The notes under the pieces: model-generated
What the model was told of the DNA's origin: nothing
What the model saw: the letters and a program-made list of their open reading frames with translations, nothing else
Databases searched by the model: none
Program-made: the position numbers and the translations under genes
Shown here: positions 8,971 through 19,147 of the stretch, piece after piece
Position numbering within the stretch: position 1 is the first letter of the stretch
Layout of the letters: each line of letters begins with the position of its first letter
Assembly: GCA_016987375.1 (NCBI GenBank)
Contig: PJRA01000312.1
Location: 2,744 to 23,144 of the forward strand
Direction: 5' to 3'
Source: Brachionus koreanus
Taxonomy: Eukaryota > Rotifera > Eurotatoria > Ploima > Brachionidae
DNA length: 20,401 bases

Positions 8971-11900
8971 CGAATAACTAATCATAATTGCTTCTAAAAC
9001 AGAACATATTATTTCCTCTTTTCTCAATCTACAATCAATATATAAAAAAAATTGATTTTTATGTTGTCTACTTCTTTATTTTAGAAAATAATTAAGGTTG
9101 ACATTTAAAAGACCGCATTCAAAAGACTATTCTGATAAAATATTCAAATGACTAAAATTTCTAAAAATACATTACATCAATTACTGTTATTTAAAGCACT
9201 ATACTTGATTTAATCTTTGAAAAAAAAAAACCTCAAAAAATACAATTAAAAATATTTTGGAAGAATATTTAGAATAAACTTAATTTTTCTTTATTTATTG
9301 AGGCTCAGTTCATATATATATTTTTTTTAATTTGAAATTGTTATGTATTCAATATTCAAATTAAAATGTGACACATATACTCAAAAGGAAGTCAACTTAA
9401 AAAAATTATTTTTATAGCATTTATTTAAAATTTAATTGCTATTGATTTGGAGTGATTGTTTAAGTTAAATTATTTCTAAAAATAAGCAACAATATTTTGT
9501 TGAGAATGATTGAATTCTTACATTGATTGTTTAGTTTTTTTTATTTGTCTAAAGACAATATTTATAAATGAAAAGTATTTGCTTATTTCTAGAGTCATAA
9601 ATTAAAACTTTATTTTATTTGCAATGTTGATACCTTTTTTGGTAAAAACAAAATATATTTGAAACAAAAAAAAAAAAATTTTAGCATCAGTCAACATCAC
9701 GATTTGAAAAAAAAAAATTAATTTCAATAAATTAAAACAAAAATTCAATTTGAAAAAACAGTTAAAATAAAGTAATTTTTAAATTGAAAAAAAAAAATAT
9801 ATGTAAAAATAATGAGGAAACAAACAAATGACATCGAAAAATTAGTTTGTATTGAATTACAAAATCTTATGCAATAATTATGTTCATTTTTTTTTAAATT
9901 TAAAAAAAAAAGCGGTATGTAATTACCATCATTTTGGCATTTTAATCTTAAATTAAAATTACACAATTTTCTTAATTAAAAACAACTGATTTTAATATAT
10001 CGATTGCTTAAATCGATAAATATTTTTAATGATTCTATTTTTATACCATAAAAATTTAAATGAATAACTATTTTTTTTGTTTTATTTTAAATCTTAAAAA
10101 TTCATTTTAGAAATATTTATGTATAAACAAAAATTTACAATTTCCAAAAATGAAGCTTATATTTGACAAAAGCTCTTTAAGCTGTTTTCTTGCACTTCAA
10201 TATATCTGTGAATTATTCGGTGACGCAAATGCAAATACAATTTCTATTCTCTTCGGATTAACAAGCTGAAATTTAATTTACTTTAAATAAATTGCTTTGC
10301 CTAATTTGTACAAAATTAATTATTAAAATCAAATGAGACCAAAAGATAAATACAATTTTTTCTTATCTTAACCGACTGTAAAGCCAAAATTGATAACTAC
10401 CAGAGTAAAATAAGGATAGTATATTATCTCATGCTAATTTTTAACACGGTTACTTGCCAGATTAGAAAATTAGATCTGGTTTAAAACAAGCTTTCTTAAT
10501 GCTATAAATAAAATATAAAATTCTAATATTTTTTTCAACCGAGTTGCTTTCCATAAAATCTGACTAAAATCATAATTTATGTCCGCATCTATTTGAATTT
10601 TAGAAAATCAATAACAGATATTTGAACTTAGACATCCAATTTAGCATCAAAATCAAAACTTTGAATGCATCCGAGACTCGGACTGAATTAATAGCTTGAT
10701 AAAATTTGCATGCATTAATCCAAGAGTTAATTATTCAAAATAATCATGAATATGGCTTATGTGATAAAGAATGGAACAAAATAAGTAAATTATTTGCAGC
10801 TAACTTTTGTCAGTAGCGGAAGCCAATCTAGCCATTCTATTTTTGAATCTAGAACTCTTGTATTGATTTATTAGTTTTGTTATTATTATTAATTAAAAAT
10901 TGCCTCTCAGAAGCAAAGAACTTTATCTTGAATTAGACTGTGTAAATAAAAATATTTATTTTTCACTGTTGTCATGAATAATTGCGCAGATCTTAGATGA
11001 TGAAAAAAAAACTAAATAATAAATTGATAAAATGTTTTTTGATGAATTGCATGTTTGAATGGAATACTTATTTAAAAGCACTTTCAACTGGGGCAATAAA
11101 TCATTAATCTAGTAATAACTTGATCATTAATGCAAGTTAAGCACTGTGGGGAACACTGAACACGCACTTAGGTTGGCTCTAATTTAGAATAGCAGAAATT
11201 CGATATTCCATAAACGCTTAAACTAATTTTTTATTTAATAATTCATTTGTTTAAGCAATTTATTGAAACAGAATATCCAGCTTTTACAATGATTATTTTC
11301 ATATCCTCTTATGTAATCGGTTCAATTAAAATAACAAGTACATATCAATGGCTAATATTTGATGAATCTTGATTCTTAATTTTAATCCAATGTTTTCATA
11401 TTTATTTTCTAAATGGCCAAGAGAAATTCAAGAAAAATTCCTTAAAACAGCAACTTTAAAAAAAAAAGAACAAAAAAATGAATTTTGAAAATTTTATCTT
11501 ATTGATACTTTTTATTTCTATTGACTAGGCACAAAAAATTCAATTTAAATTTGGTAAATATAAGTGAAATTAAAACGGAACATAATTTGAAATATTAAAT
11601 ATTTATTATTATTGAAAAATAGTGACAAATTTTAATTAATTTTAACACGTAAATTTGAAAATCGCTATGAGGCCACTCATGCTTATCCTCGATGCCAATG
11701 AAATTAAGTGTAAATTTCTTTTATTTTTTTTCAAACAACTAATGCTAGTTTGTGTTTAATCAATCAAAAAACTTGATCAAAAAATTACTTTAACACAAAA
11801 CTCATTCGCCTAAATATTGATTTTTTACCAAATTTCATGCAAATCATCTATTTTACTATTTAAAAGTTTAGACATGGAAAAACAACCCTATTCAAACAAA

Positions 11901-13262
11901 AGAAAATATTATTTTTGCTTTATCAAAGAGCAATTTGCTCCAGGATGAGAAATAAAACACTAACAACCTGTCTAATTGACTCTTGAACACAACCGTATGC
12001 TAGCAATTCATTTGTTGTTGCTGATTTTGTTACATAGTTTAATTTAATTCAAATTAAAAAAAATTGAAAAAAAAATCAGTTTCCTTTATTTAAGTCTAAT
12101 AATAGTCCATTTTATGATTACAAATACACTTGAAAATTCAATTTCCCAAATAAAATTTTGAAAATCTGCTCTTAAATAAAATTTTTTATTTCTATATATC
12201 TAAATGACTTGATTAATGGCTTAATTTGAGTGACTTGCTTTTACAAGCCATTGTCTACGTCAGTCTCTAATACCACGGTATTAAATTACAGAACAAATAG
12301 CTGAGCACCTAACCAAAATATTGATTAGAATAATTAAAAGAATTTTTATAGTTAAATGGCTTTTTAATTTATTTCATATCGTATTACAAAATGAAAAAAA
12401 TCAATATCTCTAAAATTCACTAGTGAATACATTCCTCGGTAGATTTTGAAAGCATAAAAATAAAAAAAAAACAAAAAGACAAGCAAGTATCTTGAATTAT
12501 CGAAATAACGATGTTTGCGGTTTAGGAATTTTTGATTAAAATTATCATAGAAACCATCAGAATTTTGCGTTGATAAGACACAAATACATTTATCTTTTGA
12601 TGAAGGAAACCAAAGAAAACAAATTGAACGTTTAGATTGAATAAAATGGAATGCGGAAAATTTTAATTTTTTAATGGAAGTTATTGGATTTTTTAAATAT
12701 TAAATAGTTTTATTGAAATAATTCAATGGATTATTTATTTGTTGATATTTAAAGTAACATTTAAAATCATAATCAACTATCCAAAAACATTTAAGAATTT
12801 TATATTTCATTTTTGATTGGGATTAATTATTAAATAGAACATGAAAACTACATGGGACACAGCAAAAAAATGCAATTAATTTTTTTGTTTTCTTTAAATA
12901 AAAAATAATTTTAATTTGAGAATTAGAAAATTTGAAAACTATTAGATTTTCGAATTAAAGCATCAATCTATAAAGTAAGAGTTTGAAATTTTAAAACTCT
13001 TAAAATTCTTAAAATTCGATTATATAAAAATTTGATATTCATTTTCTAATTTAAAAAATATGCTAATATAAAAGATATGATTTAAATTTGATTTCGACAT
13101 TCCCAGTCGAAATTATATCAAATAAATACAGATCAGACACATTTTTTTTTTTCAAATTAAAATATAATTAAAATATATTTTGGCAACTATTAAATTTCTT
13201 CTTTCATTAGAAAAATCTTAAAAAATTTTCTCATTTTAATTTTAAAATTTTCTAATAATATT
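8971..13262. other. 4.3-kb gene-free spacer
   Basis: No ORF, exon pair or RNA gene could be supported on either strand. The 73-codon frame at 9745-9966 (minus) is F/N/I-rich noise over A/T runs. Small palindromes exist, for example TAATACC/GGTATTA near 12268-12283, ATCGAT arms near 9998-10018, and CCAGAT/ATCTGG near 10459-10480. A slightly less AT-rich patch near 11665-11705 has a 30-codon frame of no recognised content. The spacer may hold enhancers or a large 5' intron of Galpha-o. Confidence 0.45.
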
Positions 13263-13344
13263 CTGCTTCCGCTCTTGTTTAATTCATCGCACAATAAGCC
13301 CATCGGGTTTTCGACTTTCCATATTTCGTTTATGTCTTCTCCAA
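13263..13344 (-). pseudogene. Exact 82-bp duplicate of an MRPL44 exon segment
   Basis: These 82 bases are identical to 14383-14464, in the same orientation, exactly 1120 bp away. The source lies wholly within MRPL44 exon 5 and encodes GEDINEIWKVENPMGLLCDE and the next seven residues or so, at the start of the dsRNA-binding domain. The flanks do not match on either side, and the copy has no intron, no poly(A) tail and no usable splice donor, so it is not an alternative exon. The zero divergence implies a very recent event or an assembly/library artefact. Confidence 0.9.
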
Positions 13345-14057
13345 ACTTCTTTTTTTCATCTTTTTTACCATAAATCTCTTAGAAACTTAAATTCGAAAAA
13401 ATTTTAATTTAAGTTATTAATTATTATTTTTATTTTTGTTAAGTTGTGACCATGTGACCACATAACAATTTTAAAGCTGTAAATAAAAAATTCAAAGCTA
13501 TTTTAATTTAGCTGATAAAAAAAATAGTTTACAATTAATTGAATTTAATTTCAGTAACACAATGTAATATGATAGAAATATAATCTTATCTAATTCGATT
13601 TATCCTATTTGATTATAATAATTTAATAGATAAATATTTTATAATGACATTTTCTATTATTAAAATAGAAAAAAATAATTAAAAATGAGATAATAGTAAT
13701 TTCTAATAAAACAAGCATTTTGAATTTCAGCTATTGAAGATTAACTTTAAATATCGTTTAAATAAAAGCGCAATAAATTCTAAATTATTTTGTATCTGTA
13801 AAAATAAGTAGATCAGAGCTAAATTTATTATTTGATTCATTGTTCTTCTAATTAAAACAATAAACCTAAAGCTTATCAGTAATTTATAATTAACTTTGGT
13901 TTAATTTGTTATTTGGCTTTAAATGCCAAAAAAATTTGAAAAAATAATTAAGGAAATAGTTTTATTGATACTTGATATATTTCCTTAGATAAAGGAAAAT
14001 AAAACAAAAGAAAATATGAGTCAAAATTTTTTATAGTTTATTTTTAAGAATTATTTT
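13345..14057. other. MRPL44 3' flank
   Basis: AT-rich sequence between the MRPL44 stop and the duplicated fragment. It probably includes the MRPL44 3' untranslated region near 14057. A GTGACC direct repeat (TTGTGACCATGTGACCACAT) occurs near 13443-13462, and AAGGAAAT/ATTTCCTT arms lie near 13951-13987. No gene seen. Confidence 0.45.
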
Positions 14058-15286
14058 CTAAATATTTGAATTTTTGAATTTTTCATAAATTGAATTAATC
14101 ATTTGAGAAAACTTTCTCGCTTTATCACCAAAAGGTATTGGAGCAGTATCTTCACCAGTGCCAAAAATCCTTTTTAGAGCATCACGAGCAGCCATTTCTT
14201 CTGCTATTTCAACAGTTTCTCCTGAACCTTTGGACAAAAATTTTTCATCTAGATAAAGTCCAACCACAAATGTGGCAGTTGGTGAATTGGCACCAGTCGA
14301 CCAAATCAATCTTAATTGAAAGGCTTGAAAAACAATTAAATTAGTTAATTCAAACATTTGATACCTGGCTTTTGGTAGAAAACTGCTTCCGCTCTTGTTT
14401 AATTCATCGCACAATAAGCCCATCGGGTTTTCGACTTTCCATATTTCGTTTATGTCTTCTCCAACTAGTTGTGTCACTATAAAATCATTGATGAACAAAT
14501 GTGCTTTTATTGGACTCTTGAAAAAACAGGAATAAAAAAAATTTTAAATAATTCTTTTAATTACCTCTGATTGACTTAGAGCCGCGATTATTGCATATAA
14601 AGATGATTGCAGTGTTTGATTTTGAATCGGAAATTCCTGTCAATCATTCAATAATTACAATTAAAACATTCCAACCTAGAAATAAACTTACTTGGGTTTT
14701 TACTAAATCTACAATTCCGATATTTTTTGAAATATAAGACATTGATTCCGTATTAGTGAGAAAATCAACAACAGCTCTTTTTATCAAAAAAATAATACCA
14801 AAAATAATCCTAACAAAAAACCTACTCTACTCCTTGAGCTGGTAATTTCGGATACCAAAAATTGAGCAGAGCTCTAATATAATTTTTACAAATATTTTCT
14901 CCTTCTTTGGCTAAATTTGCATTGTTTTGGAAGATGTCAAATTCGAGTTCAATATCTTGCAATTTTGATTTTTCCGAAACAGCATAGCTGGGATCGATAA
15001 AAGCTTGTCGCAGCAGTTCATCCTTAAAATTTTCATTCAAACGCTTGCCAAATGCATACACTTCCGAATCATAGTTCCTTTTTTGAGAAAATAAAATATT
15101 TTAAAAAATTTTAGATTTGTCCTACCAGTTGGACCAAGCTGATCTGGACCTATCTGGTTCTGGACCGGCGATTAGTCTTTTTCTGTATATAACTTTGCTA
15201 GCTGGATAGCGCCATTTGGCAAATGGTCCTCCTTTAAGAGAAAAACCTTTGGCACCATCTTTTATAAACTTTTCGTAAAAGCCCAT
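14058..15286 (-). CDS. Mitochondrial ribosomal protein mL44, 6 exons
   Basis: This is a large-subunit mitoribosome protein built from a catalytically dead RNase III-like domain and a dsRNA-binding domain. Minus-strand exons are 15286-15126, 15077-14826, 14776-14692, 14636-14565, 14516-14365 and 14310-14058, with introns of 48, 49, 55, 48 and 54 nt. All phases join to give 324 aa plus TAG; human mL44 is 332 aa. Landmarks: RKRLIAGPEPDRSRS (N-terminal extension), NWNYDSEVYAFGKRL, AVVDFLTN, LYAIIAALSQ, LFINDFIVTQLVGEDINEIW (197-216), ENPMGLL, FVVGLYLDEKFLSKGSGETV and EEMAARDALKRIFG (dsRBD alpha helix). The start is the first ATG after an in-frame TAA 15 bases upstream. An acceptor TTTCAG lies directly before it. 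The N-terminus is basic and could act as the mitochondrial signal. Intron 5 (14364-14311) is in frame without a stop, but removing it restores the family spacing (KARLIWSTG). Confidence 0.93.
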
Positions 15287-15470
15287 TCCTGAAATATTTT
15301 AATCAATATCATTTAAAAAAAAGTACCATTCTAAAGATTTCTCACATCTTTACTCTCTTTAATAATTAAAAAATAAACTTTATTTCAAATGGTTATGTAA
15401 AGATTAAATTAAAAATTCTTTTTTTTTTTTTTATTTTAAAAATAGAAATAAAACAAAACTTTTATAATAA
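15287..15470 (-). promoter_or_regulatory. ICE1-MRPL44 intercistronic spacer with lone splice acceptor
   Basis: The two minus-strand genes are separated by about 184 bp. The spacer contains AATAAA-like words for ICE1 3'-end formation and ends with AATATTTCAG two bases before the MRPL44 ATG. No convincing donor or upstream coding exon for MRPL44 is visible, so the acceptor is either for a short 5' leader intron or for spliced-leader trans-splicing. Confidence 0.4.
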
Positions 15471-18400
15471 TTAATTAAAAGAAATATTTTGTACACTTGT
15501 ATCAATTTTTTCTTTATATAGAGATTGAACCATTTTAATTTCGGATTTAAGGTTTTCGGGCAATTGAAAATTTAAATTCTGTTGTTGACATCTAGCTTTA
15601 AAATTTTCACTCCATATTTTCACTAAATTTAAACACTGATTCGGATCAAATCTGCACAACAAAATAACTGATTCAATTAGTGCCAGTTCATAGTTTATAT
15701 AAACTAAAATAAAAAAAAATTAATTTTTTTTAAAAATTATTTAAATATGCGAAATATAACTTAGAAAAAAGCTTTAAAACAAAAGAGCAGAAAAAATTTT
15801 TAAATTTTCTAAAAATTCTTACCTTTTTCTAATACGGTAACTTTATTTTTTATTTGAGACAATATTTCCAAGGCCAAATTTTCATCGGGACTCATAAGTG
15901 AAATAATGCTGCACAGTGATAAGCACCAAAATCCGTATTTATTTTTGAGGGATAGTTCATCATCATTTTCAAGAGTGCTATTTTTAAGCTTGTTATCTAT
16001 TTCGTCCATTTCCTTTGCTATAAAATTTTCAAAGAAATTTTGCTTGGTCCATGTCCAATCCTCATTTAAGCATAAAAGTTTGAAAGCCTCGTAATACTCG
16101 AGCATAAGTCTATTCAAGCAAAACCTATTTTCTAAAAAAAAATTTTAATCAGTACAAGTTGATTAAATTTTTACCATCTAATTTGAAGGAATGACTTGAT
16201 TCAAATGCTTTTTTTATGCTTGCTTTTAAAAATGATAAAGAGTCGTCACTTTTGAAACATTCAATATTCCAATTACATAGTGATTCCAGAATCTTTTTTT
16301 AATTTAAATAAATTAGAATTATAACAAGAAGTTAACAGAAATGTTATAATGATAAGTATTGTTTTTTTAATATTGTATATATTTAATATTGAGAAAGCTA
16401 ATTAGAATTGCTTTTTTAATTGAAAAAAAAATTCATAAAAACTGCTAATTCGTAAAAATAAAAGATAGCTAAAGATATTCTGAATTAGCTAATTTAATAA
16501 AAAATTCAATTTAAAAAAATTAATTTTAAAATGTGATAAATTAATCAGATCAAAAATCAAAATTAAAGGTTTAATATCAAGAAAAAAATATATTTGTCCA
16601 GTTTAAATATAATTGAATTTCAGCGCTTTATTTGACAATTGAAAATTATTCGAAATGAAGGTTATCTAAGAAAGTTTTACCAGCTTAATTAATTTTATTT
16701 GTTTATTTAATTAATTGGAAAATAAATAATTTTAAAAATTTTAGTAAAATTCAATCTAGTCAGGTAAAATTATCAACAAAAAAAACCAAAGCTTGTTTTT
16801 TTTTTTTATTTCATACAGGGTAATGGAAAAAATAGTAAAACGAACCAAAAACAAATCGGAATTGGTAATTTAGATTTTTCTTCAATTAAATTATCTTTTT
16901 ATAATTAAAAACTTTTTAAACATTAGAAAACACAATGGTTTTTTAGACTTCTTTTTAAAAAAATTGAAATTTTTAATTTTTTGATTAAAATAGAAGGGTC
17001 TTGTCCATTATGTGACTCCGTGACGATGGTGGTTTGGTGAATCCATGGAGTAACCTAATCTAGAGTCACTTAATATGTGAATCCGGCGTTAAAAAAATTT
17101 CCATAAAAAAAACTTTAAATCGCAAAAATTTATTATGCAAAAGAGGCCTTTGAAATACCTAATGTTTCAGAAGATACGGATTCAATTGTTAGAAAAGCCA
17201 ATTTGTGGTAAACTTTTAAAAAATGATAAAGATGTTAAAATGCATAGTTAAAAGATGTATAAAGACAAATAATTATTATAAAATTTTATTATTATTATTA
17301 TTATTGACATGAAAAAAAAAATATTTCTTTAATTTTTTGTATGTTGGATTCACATATTAGGTGACTCCAAACCAGCATCGTCGGAGTCATATAATCGACA
17401 AGACCATAAACTGGAGAAAATTTCTTTATTAATTAGGACTGAATATTATAAAATATACAAGTCAAAATAAATTTTTAATTCACTTTTATCCTGTCAAAAC
17501 ATTTTTCCTTCTAAAAAAAACTGTTTCAAAAAGGATTCAATTTTTAATTTTTAAAAAAATTAAATCGTTTCAATTACCTATGATATGCTTAGTTTAAATT
17601 AGAGCTAATTTACAAAATCTAATTTTGAGTTTTCTATCTGTATTAATGATTTTTTTTTCAGGGACCAAAATGATTTAATAAAATAAACTTACATAAACAT
17701 AATATTTGGAGAATTTGGAATATTTAATATCGTTTTTGGTCTTTTCTAATTCTATGTTGTTTTTGAATATGCTATTTTTAACAATATTCATGAGGACAAA
17801 TAAAATTGGATTATGTAGTTCAGCGGATTCGACATCATCGTCATTGATTTGGTCAATTGAACAGGGCCAAGTTAGACATTCGGGCCAAATTCTAGCAAAC
17901 CAAAGAATCAAATTTTGAAAATGTACAGGCATTGATATTTCCCGAAATTTGATAAAATCACACACAAAACTTTTGAGATAATCGTAATTTTTTTCTGACT
18001 TACATACAAAACACATCATTCTTCTATTAATTTAGAATTAAATTATACATTGTTCAATAAAGCCACTTAAAAAAGTTAAAAAGAAAAATAAGTTACCCCA
18101 TTTTCATTTTGAATGTATTCTGAAATTCATTACCCAGAATTAAAACCCTCAAAGTGTTCAAAAATTCAAGTTGAACTAATTCCTTGGTAGAAATGATTTA
18201 AAACTTTAGTTTTTAGCCAACTAAACTCTTACCAATGTTGGATAATCGACCAATTTTTTAAGTATATACACATACTTTTCCTCTTCATTAGTAATTTTGG
18301 CCATCATGGAATCGTTTAGTTTACTTTGTAAGTAATTTGTATATGAACTTTGGTTTGATCGATTTCCGTAAATGGTTCTGGTAATGGATTCAAATTCTTC

Positions 18401-18721
18401 CTTGACTGGTGTGTTGTAAATCATATTAATTTGTTTGAAAAGCTTTAGCTCATTTTCGTCCACTTGATTTAATTTAACATCATCAAGTGGAATGAATTTA
18501 TTATTAAGATAGTGCTTAACAAAAAAAAATTAAAATAAAAATTATTAAATTTTTTTATACTTTTATCAATATATGAGCTACAAATTTTGAATTGTTTGCT
18601 TCAGAACTTTTCTTTTTTACTGCACGGGCCAGCCGATCAATCAATACATCTAGTTCTTCGAAAGTGAATTCAATTTTGAAATTAAATTTGCGAAAGTAAT
18701 CGGCCAAGCATTCTTTGACAA
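15471..18721 (-). CDS. ICE1-like protein (little elongation complex subunit 1), C-terminal part
   Basis: ICE1 scaffolds the little elongation complex with ICE2 and ELL and promotes RNA polymerase II transcription of snRNA genes in the nucleus. Proposed minus-strand exons are 18721-18561, 18514-18233, 18182-18097, 18023-17693, 16292-16175, 16131-15823 and 15703-15471. All internal phases agree, giving 505 aa to a TAA stop; the 5' end is not resolved. Introns are 46, 50, 73, 1400, 43 and 119 nt. Matches to the animal ICE1 C-terminal domain, from memory: NLILWFARIWPECL (213-226) against a KLILF...TWPNV block; ILESLCNWN (287-295); EAFKLLCLNEDWTWTKQNF (340-358) against a LHLLC..KWKWT..N block; LALIESVILLCRFDPNQCL (435-453) against a LAAIY...L...NPKQAL block. 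The known N-terminal coiled coil is not in the window. Similarity is clear in these blocks and weak elsewhere, so it could be a related but distinct helical-repeat protein. Confidence 0.62.
16997..17405. mobile_element. Inverted-repeat (MITE-like) element C in ICE1 intron
   Basis: The left arm, 16997-17083, begins GGTCTTGTCCATTATGTGAC. The right arm, read in complement from 17405 to 17345, begins GGTCTTGTCGATTATATGAC. Both continue through GACGATG, TGGTTTGG and AGTCAC.TAATATGTGAATCC with few mismatches. The left arm has about 27 extra bases (TGAATCC...CTAATCTAG) that look like a partial internal duplication of the GTGAATCC/GTCACCTAAT words. The interior of about 260 bp contains a (TTA/ATT)n run near 17286-17306. 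No transposase is present. A target-site duplication was not evident. It is less AT-rich than the surrounding intron, which marks it as foreign to it. Confidence 0.68.
17119..17211 (+). CDS. Coding-like open stretch inside element C
   Basis: An open frame of 30 codons between stops has no ATG. It reads YYAKEAFEIPNVSEDTDSIV in the middle and RKANLW at its end, a balanced composition unusual for this DNA. It could be a fossil exon of a transposase or a captured gene piece. No family is recognised. Confidence 0.15.
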   Translation: MAKIYYAKEAFEIPNVSEDTDSIVRKANLW

Positions 18722-19041
18722 CTTTTAATTTAAAAATATTATTTTTTTTTCGAAAAAAATCAAGTGGTGAAAATATTTAGCCATTTTTTTAAAGATATTT
18801 TCAGCGAAAAAATGAATCAAAATTTTTTCTTGGTTTTTAGAAAAATAGGTTATTTAAAAAAAAAAAAATTTATCCAAATTATCATTAAACATTAGGCCTA
18901 TGATGAAATTGGTTTTAGATTAATAATTGTTTTTAATTTTATTTGTATCTCAGAAAACATATATTATAAATAACACTTTAATGTAAATTAAATTTTTTTA
19001 AATATCAATTTAAGAACATAATTATAAATAAAATTAATTAC

Positions 19042-19147
19042 TTTTCTTGATTTGTCAATATGACAGCTTTAAATTTTTTTTCAAAATTTTTAACGTCATT
19101 TAGATCGTCATAATCTAAGGCGTCTGTTGCCAAATTTTTTAAATTTG
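19042..19147 (-). CDS. Candidate upstream ICE1 exon
   Basis: A strong acceptor (TTTTTCTCAATCAG) precedes a 106-nt open stretch encoding NLKNLATDALDYDDLNDVKN and 14 more residues, closed by a GTAATT donor. The acidic, helical composition suits the downstream ICE1 exons, and it lies on the same strand about 320 nt upstream. However, it ends in phase 2, while the first confident ICE1 exon (18721) needs phase 1, so a small intervening exon or a different boundary is missing. It might also belong to another transcript. Confidence 0.4.

Noticed and set aside
9745..9966. 73-codon minus-strand ORF
   Set aside because: Codes mostly for F, N, I and K through A/T runs; no motif and no ATG-context support.
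13263..13344. The duplicated MRPL44 segment as a mutually exclusive exon
   Set aside because: The copy begins and ends inside the source exon, has no donor GT at its 3' edge, and has no matching flanks.
14138..14344. 68-codon plus-strand ORF
   Set aside because: Antisense shadow of the MRPL44 last exon.
15906..16094. 62-codon plus-strand ORF
   Set aside because: Antisense shadow of an ICE1-like exon.
17706..17918. 70-codon plus-strand ORF
   Set aside because: Antisense shadow of the ICE1-like exon at 18023-17693.
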